Position numbers and translations under genes: made by a program
Part shown: piece after piece, positions 8,899 through 18,802 of the stretch
Numbering within the stretch: the first letter of the stretch is position 1
Layout of the letters: each line of letters starts with the position of its first letter
DNA from: Methylacidiphilum sp. Yel
Lineage (GTDB): Bacteria > Verrucomicrobiota > Verrucomicrobiia > Methylacidiphilales > Methylacidiphilaceae
DNA: 64,000 nucleotides
Assembly (NCBI RefSeq): GCF_004421185.1
Contig: NZ_LXQB01000021.1
Coordinates: 467 to 64,466 of the forward strand
Direction: 5' to 3'
The notes under the pieces: model-generated
What the model was told of the DNA's origin: nothing
Databases searched by the model: none
What the model saw: the letters and a program-made list of their open reading frames with translations, nothing else

Positions 8899-9720
8899 TT
8901 AAGGCAATTCTATTTGCCCAACAAAGACTTTTTTGGCAGGACCTTCAAGAAAGACCTCCTCAAAGCCCTTTTCAGTTCTTCTAAAATGCACCTGCAATCT
9001 CTGCCCGCTACGAACGAAAACTTCGATTGGCGAATCCATGCCTAGGATCACACTAGAAATAAGAGCCGAAGCCGTAACTCCAGATCCGCAAGCCAGTGTT
9101 TCTCCTTCCACCCCCCGTTCATAAGTCCTTACTTTTATCGATCGCTCTCCTGCCTTCCAGACAAAATTCACATTCGTTCCTTCCGGCTGAAATGCACTAT
9201 GCCATCTAATTTCAGAGCCCAAAGCCTGAAGAGCAGCTTCTGGCCATTTTTCATAATCTCCAAAAATTACAACATGGGGGACACCAGTATCGATTGTATG
9301 GCCGATAAGCGTGCGGTCGTTAAGGCTAATTGGCAAATCTATCCTGAAGTTTTTCGCAGAAGGCATTGTTATCTTCACCCTTTCTCCCTCAACCCAAGCC
9401 TCGACTTTCCCACAATCCGTCAAAAAAGACAGTCTTCCGCAAGCTACGTTTTTATGTTCTGTTTCCAATGCAAACCTAGCAAAACATCTAGCACCATTTC
9501 CACAGAAGCTTGCGCGACTGCCATCTGCATTAAAATAAACCATTCGGAGCCCTTCTTTGTCTGCCCATTCAACAAGCAAAATGCCATCAGCTCCAATCCC
9601 TCTATGACGATCACAGAGATAAGCTATAGAAGAAGCATCCAAACTCAGGAATCCTTGGCGGTTGTCAAGCAGAATAAAATCATTACCCGCCCCATCCATT
9701 TTGGTAAAAAAAAGGGTCAT
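8899..9720 (-). CDS. dapF: Diaminopimelate epimerase
   Basis: Cofactor-free epimerase turning LL- into meso-diaminopimelate. Both catalytic cysteines are visible in their motifs: SFCGNGARCFARF near residue 72 and ETLACGSGVTASA near 210. The N-terminus FTKMDGAGNDFILLD is typical, and length (273) is normal. It is the first gene of the dap set; its start is 60-odd bases from the divergent hisH, and their promoters must lie in the A-rich gap at about 9720-9780. Confidence 0.95.
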   Translation of the reverse strand: MTLFFTKMDGAGNDFILLDNRQGFLSLDASSIAYLCDRHRGIGADGILLVEWADKEGLRMVYFNADGSRASFCGNGARCFARFALETEHKNVACGRLSFLTDCGKVEAWVEGERVKITMPSAKNFRIDLPISLNDRTLIGHTIDTGVPHVVIFGDYEKWPEAALQALGSEIRWHSAFQPEGTNVNFVWKAGERSIKVRTYERGVEGETLACGSGVTASALISSVILGMDSPIEVFVRSGQRLQVHFRRTEKGFEEVFLEGPAKKVFVGQIELP

Positions 9721-9814
9721 AAAAAAAAAATTTGTTTTTCATTTACTATTATACAGAATTGATAGAAAAAAACGTAAAGAATTGCAAAATAGATTCGAAC
9801 AGAAAACTCAACCA

Positions 9815-10453
9815 GTGCTTCCCATTGGGATTATCGATTATGGCATGGGCAACCTTCAGAGTGTCGAAAAAGCATTTGAATCCTTATCTTGTAAAGTAGA
9901 AAGGCTCTTTTATCCTCCTAACCATTATAATTTTCTTGCAATCGTCCTCCCTGGAGTAGGAGCTTTTGGAGACGGAATCAGAGGACTAGAGGCTAAAGGG
10001 TTCCTCCCCTTCCTAAAGCGTTGGATATCCAAGGATTTACCCTTTTTGGGTATTTGCCTTGGGTATCAACTTCTCTTTGAAGAAAGTTTGGAATCTAAGG
10101 GTGCCAAAGGAATCGGTATTTTTAAAGGAAAAGTTGTCCGATTCCCTGAAAGCAAAGAAAAAGTACCTCATATCGGGTGGAATTCGGTAGAAGTGTTGGA
10201 AAAATCAGAGTATTTGGAAGGGATATCATCTGGTGATTACTTTTATTTTGTGCATAGCTATTATCCCGAAGTCGTTCAAAAAGAGATTATTCTTTTGCAA
10301 ACAACCTATGTTGTACCATTTGCCAGTGCCATCGCTAGAGGAAATCTTCTAGCTACTCAATTCCATCCTGAAAAAAGCCATAAGAAAGGGATCCAACTTC
10401 TAAAAAATTTTTTGATCCACTCAACAATCCACAGACCTTTAGTTACGATCTAA
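9815..10453 (+). CDS. hisH: Imidazole glycerol phosphate synthase, glutaminase subunit
   Basis: Class I glutamine amidotransferase that feeds ammonia to HisF in histidine synthesis. The N-terminal strand IGIIDYGMGNLQSVEKAF, the nucleophile elbow FLGICLGYQLLF (Cys) and the HPEKS His-Glu pair are all present. There is no ATG in the expected place: I choose GTG 9815, which gives 212 residues, the usual length. TTG 9782 (223 residues) is equally possible, and the frame stays open back to an ATG at 9662, but that would overlap dapF. It is followed by hisA after seven bases; hisF is not in the window. Confidence 0.88.
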   Translation: MLPIGIIDYGMGNLQSVEKAFESLSCKVERLFYPPNHYNFLAIVLPGVGAFGDGIRGLEAKGFLPFLKRWISKDLPFLGICLGYQLLFEESLESKGAKGIGIFKGKVVRFPESKEKVPHIGWNSVEVLEKSEYLEGISSGDYFYFVHSYYPEVVQKEIILLQTTYVVPFASAIARGNLLATQFHPEKSHKKGIQLLKNFLIHSTIHRPLVTI

Positions 10454-10460
10454 GAGTCCC

Positions 10461-11195
10461 ATGAAAATCTATGCTGCCATTGACCTTTATAAAGGACAAG
10501 TCGTCCGGTTAAGACAAGGGAAATTGGAGGCTCTGAAAGTCTATTCATCGGATCCTCTCCAAACTGCCCAGTTATGGCAAGCACAAGGAGCCGACGGGCT
10601 ACATATAGTTGATTTAGAAGGAGCCTTTGAAGGCAAACCAAAACAACTTTTGATCTTAGAAAAAATAGCGAAATGTACTCACTTACCTATCCAATACGGG
10701 GGGGGGTTGCGCACAGAAAATGATGTCTTTAAAGCAATTGAAAGTGGCGCTCAAAGAGTGGTCATCGGTAGCCGACTTCTTTCTGATCCAAGCTTTCTAG
10801 AAAAAATTTCTGGAGCGGTAGGTAGCGAAAGAATTGTAGCAGCGATCGATGCAAAGGATGGTCAAATTTTAATGGAAGGTTGGACGAAAGAAAGCCGTTA
10901 CCGAATTGAAACTTTTGTAAAAATATTGGAAAAATCTGGTGCTGGTTTCTTATTGTATACGAACGTCATGACGGATGGAACACTAGAAGGACCCGATATC
11001 AAGGGCACTCAAAAACTAGTACAAAATAGTTTTTTGCCTGTTTTTGCTTCTGGGGGAATAGGTTGTCTTAGAGATGTGGAGGAACTTCAAAAGATAAAAG
11101 GCCTCTATGGAGCCATTCTTGGAAAGAGTTTATACGAAAAAAAAATTTCCATCCACTCGATCAAAAACATCTCTGCATTGGGATCTTCTTTTTAG
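10461..11195 (+). CDS. hisA: ProFAR isomerase (HisA)
   Basis: Isomerises the 5'-ProFAR intermediate of histidine synthesis. The barrel starts with MKIYAAIDLYKGQVVRL, carrying the catalytic Asp of AIDL, and has VDLEGAFEGKP, IQYGGGLRTENDV and VIGSRLLSDP, then AAIDAKDGQI with the second catalytic Asp and FASGGIGCLRDVEEL. Length 244 matches HisA. It is translationally close to hisH. The resemblance to HisF is expected; the IDLYKG start and lack of the HisF KDGR motif favour HisA. Confidence 0.93.
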   Translation: MKIYAAIDLYKGQVVRLRQGKLEALKVYSSDPLQTAQLWQAQGADGLHIVDLEGAFEGKPKQLLILEKIAKCTHLPIQYGGGLRTENDVFKAIESGAQRVVIGSRLLSDPSFLEKISGAVGSERIVAAIDAKDGQILMEGWTKESRYRIETFVKILEKSGAGFLLYTNVMTDGTLEGPDIKGTQKLVQNSFLPVFASGGIGCLRDVEELQKIKGLYGAILGKSLYEKKISIHSIKNISALGSSF

Positions 11196-11235
11196 CTATT
11201 GCTATTTTTTTCTATACAAGAAAACAATTTGTGTT

Positions 11236-11264
11236 TTGAATTTCGATCCTTAAAAAAATATGCT
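11236..11264 (+). promoter_or_regulatory. Candidate sigma70-type promoter for the TonB receptor gene
   Basis: TTGAAT at 11236-11241 and TATGCT at 11259-11264 are separated by 17 bases, about 55 bases before the receptor start. This is a pattern match only. Confidence 0.35.
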
Positions 11265-11319
11265 TGTCTGTTCTTCTACATAATGTTGAGTCTTTGTCGA
11301 CTTTTGGTGAAAAAAAAAA

Positions 11320-13821
11320 GTGGGGGCAAAAAGGTTATCAAACAAAAGAGACTTTTTAAAAATATCTAGCTGCTCTTACTTTTATTTTTCTTTCTACTTT
11401 TTTGCCACTTTCAGTTTTTTCAGCTGCTTGCTGCAGGCTCAATCCAGTGAAAATAACGACAAGTTAAGTCCCTTGGCTTCTACCATTCCAGAAGAAATAG
11501 CACCTGAATATCCCCTGCAGCCATCTAGTATTCGGTCGAAAAAACCGAAGGAAAACCAATCTATTGATGCCACCAGCGATCAAACAGAGATCGAAGAAAC
11601 CACACGAACTGCTCAGATAGTTTCCAGAAGGAGTTTAGAATCCATTAATTTTCAGAATGTCAATGAGCTTTCCGCCTATCAAGTAGGCATTAATCAAACC
11701 CAGATGACCGGTAGTCCGCAAGCTGAACCTATCTTAAGGGGACTGCCAGCAACAAGATATAGAAATGGCATGCTTGTTGGATTCAGTAGAGATGCTCAAT
11801 TTGGGCCTCTAATGAATCCGAATATGGATGAAAATCTGGATATGGTAACAGGTCCTTCCAATATCATCTTTGGACCTCAAGAATTGGCTGGAGGATACCT
11901 TAATGAAATAACCAAATCTCCCTACTTTGATCGGTTCCAAGGAGAGGCTTCCTATACGGCAGGGATGTATGGAACGAATTTCTGGAATTTAGACTTTGGA
12001 GGACCAATTAAGAATAACCTGGCTTATCGGCTTGACTATTTTGGTCAAGATGGCTCTTCCTATTACAACTACTACTATGGCTCCTATCTAAGAAGAGAGT
12101 CTGGATACCTCGCACTGAGTTATAAACCTTACGAAAAATTGACAATCGATTTTAATGGAGAAATCGATTCCAACAGCTTAAATCCTCCGGCGGGTCTCAA
12201 TCGGCCGACTCAGGAACTAATTAATAATAGGCTCTATCTGACTGGCTCTTTTGCGGGCTGGTTCGACCAAAACGGGGTATTCCACAAGGGGATAGGCACT
12301 TCTCCTCCTGGGGAAGGCTATGCGGTCAACTGGGGAGCTGCTGTCCCCATCGATCCAAGAACTAATATTCTGAATAATCCTATAGATAGCACTGAACAGT
12401 TTTATGCCGTTTCTCAGCTCATAGAAACTCTGGAAGTTTCAGACAACTTTAAAATCATCAACAATTCCCTCTTCGAGTACTATAGCACGTTCATCGATCA
12501 AATGATTCCTGTCGATTTTTGGACTGTCCTTCCTGCAGGCTACAATTTTGATGATAGAATAGAAAATCAATTCAATTTCTCGGCTCCAATAGGCAATCTG
12601 TTCACACACAATAGTATCGATTGCGGCCTTGAATTTCGTTATTTTAGCGACAACGAATATTCTGGAGTATGGCATTCTCCTGTTAATACCTGGGATCTAA
12701 CAAAACCTTTGTTGGACATTTTTTTTTCTCCAATAGTTTCCTACAATCAAGCCTTGCTCTTTGGCAATCCTTACCTCACTGACATTCCTGTTCCTGGCTA
12801 TCCTGGTTTTTATTATAATTCCCATAATTTTGTAACAACCGCTTCGACTTTTTATAAACTTTCCCCATTTTATCAACATAAGATTGATCTGAGCGAAAAA
12901 TGCAGCCTTATTTTTGGAGGACGGGCCGATTTTTATTCCGTACACGCCTCTAGTCCTCCAGGTACTCCTCTGCCATTGTTTTTAGAAAATAACATGACCG
13001 CTATTCTGCCTCAACTTTCTATGAGCCTCACTTATGATCCTTTCTCTTGGATGAATTCCCATTTTACCTATTTTTTCGGCCAAAACCCTTTTCCTAGTGC
13101 CTTTGGGAGCTTCGCTCCAGACTTTACTTCAACCTATTATCATCTAACCAATCAATACTTCGAAATCGGCACGAAATTTAACCTCTATAAAGACAAAGTG
13201 TCGATCGATCTTTCGGGATTTTATCAAGACGGATTCATTCCCGCCTATGTGCTTCCACAAGGATCGGTAGCCACCACCCAAGCCTATCTCAAAGGCAGCC
13301 AACTACAAGCTATTTGGACACCCCTGCACAATCTTTCTATCAATGTTGGCTATGCATTCATTGATGCCCATGAAGATTGGATTGGCTCTCCTATTGGTCC
13401 TTTGACTACTCAGCCTTATCCTTCCAACATAGCTGATCAACTCGGTTTACGCGTGGATCCATACGTTTTTCTCGCTCCTCTCAATTACCCCTTTATTGGA
13501 TTTCCAAGAAACTACGCCAACACGGTCATAACTTATCAATCTGAAAAAGGCCTAGGATTTTCACTCTGGACTATTGTTCAAAGTGGGCAATTCTTAAATT
13601 ATGACTATACCGTTAGAATCCCCTCATGGTATACGCTCAATGCACGGATTTTCTATACCACCTCAAAATGGGAAATAAGCCTTTATTTTTACAATTTTAC
13701 GGACGAAAAATACTGGGCTCCGGGTGCTCCCGGCTTTATTAGTGCAAGATCTTTCAATTATGATTTTATCACTCCACAACTTCCTTTCTGGATACAAGGA
13801 AGCCTTCGGATATTCTTCTGA
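11320..13821 (+). CDS. TonB-dependent outer-membrane receptor
   Basis: Outer-membrane gated porin that imports a scarce ligand with energy from TonB. The N-terminus has a basic and then strongly hydrophobic signal segment ending near LLQAQS. A plug domain follows (QIVSRRSLESINFQNVNEL, PILRGLPATRYRNGM, VTGPSNIIFGPQELAGGY), then a long aromatic, Tyr- and Pro-rich beta-barrel region ending in a Phe (LRIFF), typical of barrel C-termini. Length is 833 residues. The start is a GTG at 11320; no ATG is near. The gene is alone, with no transport partners, so the ligand (iron chelate, lanthanide chelate or other) cannot be read from context. Confidence 0.88.
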   Translation: MGAKRLSNKRDFLKISSCSYFYFSFYFFATFSFFSCLLQAQSSENNDKLSPLASTIPEEIAPEYPLQPSSIRSKKPKENQSIDATSDQTEIEETTRTAQIVSRRSLESINFQNVNELSAYQVGINQTQMTGSPQAEPILRGLPATRYRNGMLVGFSRDAQFGPLMNPNMDENLDMVTGPSNIIFGPQELAGGYLNEITKSPYFDRFQGEASYTAGMYGTNFWNLDFGGPIKNNLAYRLDYFGQDGSSYYNYYYGSYLRRESGYLALSYKPYEKLTIDFNGEIDSNSLNPPAGLNRPTQELINNRLYLTGSFAGWFDQNGVFHKGIGTSPPGEGYAVNWGAAVPIDPRTNILNNPIDSTEQFYAVSQLIETLEVSDNFKIINNSLFEYYSTFIDQMIPVDFWTVLPAGYNFDDRIENQFNFSAPIGNLFTHNSIDCGLEFRYFSDNEYSGVWHSPVNTWDLTKPLLDIFFSPIVSYNQALLFGNPYLTDIPVPGYPGFYYNSHNFVTTASTFYKLSPFYQHKIDLSEKCSLIFGGRADFYSVHASSPPGTPLPLFLENNMTAILPQLSMSLTYDPFSWMNSHFTYFFGQNPFPSAFGSFAPDFTSTYYHLTNQYFEIGTKFNLYKDKVSIDLSGFYQDGFIPAYVLPQGSVATTQAYLKGSQLQAIWTPLHNLSINVGYAFIDAHEDWIGSPIGPLTTQPYPSNIADQLGLRVDPYVFLAPLNYPFIGFPRNYANTVITYQSEKGLGFSLWTIVQSGQFLNYDYTVRIPSWYTLNARIFYTTSKWEISLYFYNFTDEKYWAPGAPGFISARSFNYDFITPQLPFWIQGSLRIFF

Positions 13822-13843
13822 TCCTTCCAACCAAAAGACTAGT

Positions 13844-14896
13844 TTATTTTTCTCTAAACTGAATCTCCAGCAGTACCACCTCCGATCGCTGTCCAACCCT
13901 TACAGGAGGTCCCCAAGTCCCCGCCCCTCTGGTGACAACCACATGTGTCGAGCCTATTTTTTGGTATCCGTAGCTAAAAGAAAAAATTCTCTTCACAATA
14001 AGATTGATTGGCCAAAATTGTCCTTGATGCGTATGTCCACAAACAAGCAGATCGACTTGATTCTCAACGGCCTCTTCGATAGCTGTCGGCCTATGATCCA
14101 TCACAAATATAGTTTTGGATCTATCTATTCCTTGAAGAATGATCTTCAGTGGTTTTCTTTTTTCTTTGCCTTCCAGGACTTCCACCGCCCTATCATTTCT
14201 ACCCACAATGTATAAAAACTGATCGACTCTTTTTATTTCATCTTTGAGAATAGTAAAACCGCATTTTTCAAGAAAAGAGGCAAGGCTATCGGAACCGTAA
14301 AAACACTCATGATTTCCAATACAGCCATAGACTCCATAAGGAGCAGAAAGGCTCATAAAAATCTTATCTAGCCCTTCCTTTTCGAGCACTGTTCTACTGC
14401 CATCAAGCAAATCTCCTGGAAGAAGAATAAGATCAGGCTGAAGGGACTGAATTTTTTTACATATTCTTGAAAGCCTTCTTTTACCAATTGTTCCTCCTGC
14501 ATGTATGTCCGAAGCCACCACTAATCTTAAGAAGGGATGTAGACTTTGTTTCTTAATGACAAGCTCCAATTTTTTAAGCTCAATATTTAAGGTATTGACA
14601 TAACCCTTGATCAAAATCAGACTGACGGCTCCCACAATCCCCAGCCCAATCATCCATTCTCTACCAACAAAAAAAGAGCGGACTGGCGCAGGGAGCCATG
14701 GCCGACTAATGTCTACCAGGCATATTCCTATGAATAAATAGACGACTGCAGGCATCCAAAGACTGGATATGGACATGATCCAGTTCACATAATGAAAATA
14801 GTAGTGGGATTTCAAATAAGAGCCTACAGAATAACCGAAGACAAAAAGGGCGCCAATGGTCAGATAAATGAGCTGAAGAATAAAATGGTGGGGCAA
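13844..14896 (-). CDS. Membrane-anchored calcineurin-like metallophosphoesterase
   Basis: The first 120 residues hold three or four hydrophobic segments. The catalytic domain follows with the full metal-site set: ASDIHAGG near residue 130, LLPGDLLDG, GNHECFYG and CGHTHQGQFWP, ending with GAGTWGPPVRVG. This arrangement is that of the YkuE/YaeI-like group, which includes enzymes acting on lipid-linked phosphates such as UDP-diacylglucosamine, but the substrate here is not evident. It converges on the TonB receptor gene, whose stop is 22 bases away. Confidence 0.85.
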   Translation of the reverse strand: MPHHFILQLIYLTIGALFVFGYSVGSYLKSHYYFHYVNWIMSISSLWMPAVVYLFIGICLVDISRPWLPAPVRSFFVGREWMIGLGIVGAVSLILIKGYVNTLNIELKKLELVIKKQSLHPFLRLVVASDIHAGGTIGKRRLSRICKKIQSLQPDLILLPGDLLDGSRTVLEKEGLDKIFMSLSAPYGVYGCIGNHECFYGSDSLASFLEKCGFTILKDEIKRVDQFLYIVGRNDRAVEVLEGKEKRKPLKIILQGIDRSKTIFVMDHRPTAIEEAVENQVDLLVCGHTHQGQFWPINLIVKRIFSFSYGYQKIGSTHVVVTRGAGTWGPPVRVGQRSEVVLLEIQFREK

Positions 14897-14992
14897 CAGA
14901 AGAAAACCGCGGAATATGACGTATCCACTAGTGCCATAAAAAAGGACAAAAAAAAACTGCGTCTCATGCTTCGTTTTTTTTAGAACTTTTAA

Positions 14993-15463
14993 CTATTCGG
15001 CTCCACCAATCCTGCGCGAGATTTGTCGATCCAGGGAAAAAAAGCCCCCACCTCCAACTACTAAAGACAAAGACCCCGCCCAAAGACTCAATGCATATTC
15101 CATCCCTCCATCATGCACAAAAAAAGCATGCCTATGCACGACAAGAATGGCAACGCTCATAATTAGGACCAAATTGAAAGCGGCAAGACGCGTAGCTAGG
15201 CCCAGGAAAAGAAGGATTGCTCCAAGAAATTCTCCTCCGCCAGCCAATGATGCCCAAAGGATACCTGGAACCAAATGAAATTTTTCAGTAAAACTCAACG
15301 CCGTTGCCTCTAGACCTTTGCCACCAAACCATCCAAAGAGCTTTTGAGATCCATGAGCAAAAAAAATAAGGCCAAGGGCTATTCTCAAAGGCAAAAAGGC
15401 AAAAGAAGGGGTAGTTCTAAAAATATAATACATAATAAAAGCTCTCTTACTATTTCCCTTCAT
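14993..15463 (-). CDS. DoxX family membrane protein
   Basis: A 156-residue protein with four hydrophobic segments and the DoxX pattern: LRIALGLIFFAHGSQKLFGWFGG, then GGGEFLGAILLFLGLATRLAA and a loop with HRHAFF. DoxX proteins are small membrane proteins linked to quinone or redox functions in some bacteria, but their role is often unknown. It starts nine bases after the carB stop and is probably read with it. A second Met, ten codons in, is an alternative start. Confidence 0.82.
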   Translation of the reverse strand: MKGNSKRAFIMYYIFRTTPSFAFLPLRIALGLIFFAHGSQKLFGWFGGKGLEATALSFTEKFHLVPGILWASLAGGGEFLGAILLFLGLATRLAAFNLVLIMSVAILVVHRHAFFVHDGGMEYALSLWAGSLSLVVGGGGFFSLDRQISRRIGGAE

Positions 15464-15472
15464 AGGAAAAAT

Positions 15473-18400
15473 TCATCTAGCGGTTGACAAGCCATAATGA
15501 TACTCTTGCAGAGCTTTCACATGGATTTCTCTGGACTGGAGCGATCGGATCGCTTCGACTGTTGCACGAGCGGCGGCAATAGTTGTCATGACAGGAATTT
15601 TACTATAAAGTGAGGTAGTTCTTATTCGAATCTCGTCTTTTCTTGCCGTTGGACCAGAAGGAGTATTGATTACAAGCGCTATCTCCCCGTTTTTGATCAG
15701 ATCCAATACATTCGGTCTGCCTTCGGATAGCTTATAGAGTTTCATGCATGCTACCCCGGCTTCGTTTAGTGCACGGGCTGTACCTTCTGTAGCTACAATT
15801 TCAAAACCAAGCTTGTTAAGGGCACGGGCAATCTCAATCCCATCTTTTTTATCTTGATCGCGGACACTTATAAAAACTTTTCCTCGCAGCGGCAAGGGCG
15901 CATTCAAAGCAATCTGGGTTTTAGCATAAGCAATCCCAAAATCATCATCTATTCCCATGACTTCCCCAGTGGATTTCATTTCTGGACCAAGCAGGATATC
16001 CACCCCAGCAAACCGATCAAATGGGAAAACCGCTTCTTTGACACAGAAATAAGAAGGGGTAATCTCAGCGCCAACATATCCAAGGTCTTTTAGCTTTTTT
16101 CCCATAATCACTTGAGTCGCCAACTTAGCCAGAGGGATTCCGATTGCCTTGCTTATGAATGGAACGGTCCGAGAGGCCCTCGGATTAACCTCTAGCACGT
16201 AAAGATTGTTTTTTTGCACAGCAAACTGTACGTTCATCAGCCCCAAGACCTTTAATTCCCGGGCTAACAAATAAACTGTCTGTCGAATTTCTTCTTTAAT
16301 GGGTTCTGAAAGACTGAAAGGTGGAATCACACAGGCACTGTCTCCGGAATGGACCCCAGCCAATTCCACATGCTCCAAAATAGCCCCAATAAAGACATCT
16401 TCACCGTCACTAACACAATCGATATCCACTTCTATGGCGTCTTCTAAAAAATGATCAAGTAAGACTGGCTTATCTGGTGCAGCCTCGATAGCCTCTTCCA
16501 CAAATCTCACAAGATCATTCTCTGTATAAACGATATGCATCGCCCTTCCCCCTAATACATAAGAAGGACGCAAAAGCACTGGATAGCCTATTGCTTTTGC
16601 AGCTTCAATGGATTCTTCTACATTTGAAATAATCCGGCTTTGCGGCTGGCGCAGCCCAAGTTTTGCAATTAGCCTGGAAAAAAGCCTCCTATCTTCAGCC
16701 ATCTCAATGGATTCAACCGATGTACCAAGAATCTTTACGCCAGCTTTTTTTAATGACAAGGAAAGGTTCAAAGGGGTTTGTCCCCCAAACTGTATGATCA
16801 CCCCAGCTGCCTTCGTTCGTTCGTAAACTTGGAGAACGTCTTCGGTGGTGAGCGGCTCAAAAAACAGTTCATCAGAGCTATCATAATCGGTAGAAACGGT
16901 TTCAGGATTTGAATTGATCATGATAGTTCTATAGCCAAGCTCTCGCAAAGCCATCAAAGCATGAACACAACAGTAATCAAATTCGATTCCTTGCCCAATC
17001 CTATTCGGTCCAGCTCCTAATATGATGATTTTCTTTTTGTCTTCGGCCTTTATTAGTTCACTCTGCCCCGGTTCGTAAGTGGAATAATAGTAAGGGGTAG
17101 AAGCTTCAAATTCAGCCGCACAACTGTCAACTAATCGATAGGAAGGAAGACAATTGAGCCTTTTTCTTAAAGCTCTAACCTCTTCTTCGGAAAGGTTCCA
17201 GAGATGAGCAAGTTGTCTGTCAGAAAAACCATCCATCTTTGCTTCAAGCAATAAAGAGGGGTCATGGCTAGTCCTTAATTTTTGTTCTTCTCTGACAAGT
17301 TCTTCCACTTGACTAAGAAACCATGGATCAATCCCACTTAGAGAAGCTACGGTTTTTATATCCATTCCGCAGCGAAAAGCATGACGAATATAAAAAATCC
17401 GTTCCGCTCGAGGAGTGAGCAGAAAATATCGAATTTGTTCTTCGGAAAGCAACTGATCATGTCCATGGATGCCCCCGGTAATCCCAAATGCACCAATCTC
17501 TAAGGATCTTAAGGCTTTCTGCAGCGCCTCCTTGAAGGTTCTTCCAATAGCCATCACCTCTCCAACACTTTTCATCGAGGAGCTTAGAGTCGGATCAGCT
17601 TCTGGAAACTTTTCAAAAGTAAACCGAGGGATTTTGACGACTACGTAGTCGATGGCGGGTTCAAAGCAGGCTAAGGTCTTTTTTGTAATATCGTTGGGCA
17701 ATTCATCGAGCGTATAGCCAATAGCAAGTTTAGCCGCAATTTTGGCTATAGGAAATCCCGTTGCTTTAGAGGCCAACGCAGAAGAACGGGACACCCTAGG
17801 GTTCATCTCAATGACAACCATTCTTCCGGTTTTCGGATCAACGGCAAACTGGATGTTAGATCCTCCAGTCTCTACCCCAATTTGTCTAATAACAGCAAAA
17901 GACCAATCCCGCATCTTTTGGAACTCCTCATCGCTTAGAGTTTGAGCAGGGGCTACTGTAATACTATCCCCGGTATGAACTCCCATTGGATCAAGATTTT
18001 CTATTGAACATATCAGCACACAGCTATCCTTGCTATCCCGCATCACCTCCATTTCAAACTCTTTCCACCCCACCAAGCCTTCTTCAATCAGAATTTCGCC
18101 GATAGGAGAAACACTTAACCCCCGTGCAGCTATGGTCTCGAATTCTTCCCGGTTATAGGCGATCCCTCCGCCCTGACCACCCAGAGTAAAAGCAGGCCTA
18201 ATAATCAAAGGATACCTATTAATTTGTGCCGCGACCGCTTTTGCTTCTTCTATGTTTCTGGCAATACCCGATTGGGGTACGTCCAGACCGATCCGAAGCA
18301 TTTCCTCCTTAAAAAGCTGCCTGTCTTCGGCCTTCTTTATAGCTTGAACATTCGCTCCAAGCATTTCTATGCCAAGCTCTTCTAAAATTCCCCTTTGAGC

Positions 18401-18706
18401 AAGCTCCACGCCTACATTCAAAGCGGTTTGTCCTCCTAAAGTCGGCAGTATGGCATTGGGTTTTTCCAACCTGATGATCTTCTCTAGAAAATCGGCAGTG
18501 ATAGGCTCAATATAAGTTTTGTCAGAAAACTCAGGGTCAGTCATGATGGTCGCCGGATTGCTGTTAATGAGGATTACCCTGAACCCTTCCTCTTTCAACG
18601 CCTTGCAAGCTTGAACCCCAGAATAATCAAATTCGGCAGCCTGCCCAATCACAATGGGCCCACTGCCGATCACTAAAATCGACTCTATGTCCGTTCTTTT
18701 ACCCAT
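15473..18706 (-). CDS. carB: Carbamoyl-phosphate synthase large subunit
   Basis: Makes carbamoyl phosphate for pyrimidine and arginine synthesis from bicarbonate, ammonia and two ATP. The 1077-residue chain has two homologous ATP-grasp halves (first half beginning [20 protein letters not shown], second half [19 protein letters not shown] at about 560) and a C-terminal MGS-like allosteric domain. Motifs such as [18 protein letters not shown] and its second copy [16 protein letters not shown] are intact. Length is the family norm. The small subunit carA is not in the window. Confidence 0.97.
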   Translation of the reverse strand: MGKRTDIESILVIGSGPIVIGQAAEFDYSGVQACKALKEEGFRVILINSNPATIMTDPEFSDKTYIEPITADFLEKIIRLEKPNAILPTLGGQTALNVGVELAQRGILEELGIEMLGANVQAIKKAEDRQLFKEEMLRIGLDVPQSGIARNIEEAKAVAAQINRYPLIIRPAFTLGGQGGGIAYNREEFETIAARGLSVSPIGEILIEEGLVGWKEFEMEVMRDSKDSCVLICSIENLDPMGVHTGDSITVAPAQTLSDEEFQKMRDWSFAVIRQIGVETGGSNIQFAVDPKTGRMVVIEMNPRVSRSSALASKATGFPIAKIAAKLAIGYTLDELPNDITKKTLACFEPAIDYVVVKIPRFTFEKFPEADPTLSSSMKSVGEVMAIGRTFKEALQKALRSLEIGAFGITGGIHGHDQLLSEEQIRYFLLTPRAERIFYIRHAFRCGMDIKTVASLSGIDPWFLSQVEELVREEQKLRTSHDPSLLLEAKMDGFSDRQLAHLWNLSEEEVRALRKRLNCLPSYRLVDSCAAEFEASTPYYYSTYEPGQSELIKAEDKKKIIILGAGPNRIGQGIEFDYCCVHALMALRELGYRTIMINSNPETVSTDYDSSDELFFEPLTTEDVLQVYERTKAAGVIIQFGGQTPLNLSLSLKKAGVKILGTSVESIEMAEDRRLFSRLIAKLGLRQPQSRIISNVEESIEAAKAIGYPVLLRPSYVLGGRAMHIVYTENDLVRFVEEAIEAAPDKPVLLDHFLEDAIEVDIDCVSDGEDVFIGAILEHVELAGVHSGDSACVIPPFSLSEPIKEEIRQTVYLLARELKVLGLMNVQFAVQKNNLYVLEVNPRASRTVPFISKAIGIPLAKLATQVIMGKKLKDLGYVGAEITPSYFCVKEAVFPFDRFAGVDILLGPEMKSTGEVMGIDDDFGIAYAKTQIALNAPLPLRGKVFISVRDQDKKDGIEIARALNKLGFEIVATEGTARALNEAGVACMKLYKLSEGRPNVLDLIKNGEIALVINTPSGPTARKDEIRIRTTSLYSKIPVMTTIAAARATVEAIRSLQSREIHVKALQEYHYGLSTAR

Positions 18707-18802
18707 TGTACTTTCTGATAAAGAAGCAGCCCAAAGGCCTTCTGTTGAATATTTTTATCATCCATTGCAAGGCAAATCGCAACTAGAGACCTTTTCCAAA
18801 GA

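Noticed and set aside
9199-9762. Long plus-strand open frame inside dapF
   Set aside because: It is antisense to the well-supported dapF with both catalytic Cys, and its product has no recognisable features.
11259-11319. Possible riboswitch before the TonB receptor
   Set aside because: The untranslated stretch is only about 55 bases after the promoter candidate and shows no cobalamin or other conserved box.
14792-14983. Plus-strand frame over the start of the phosphoesterase
   Set aside because: Lys-rich, no ribosome site and overlaps the membrane segments of the real gene.
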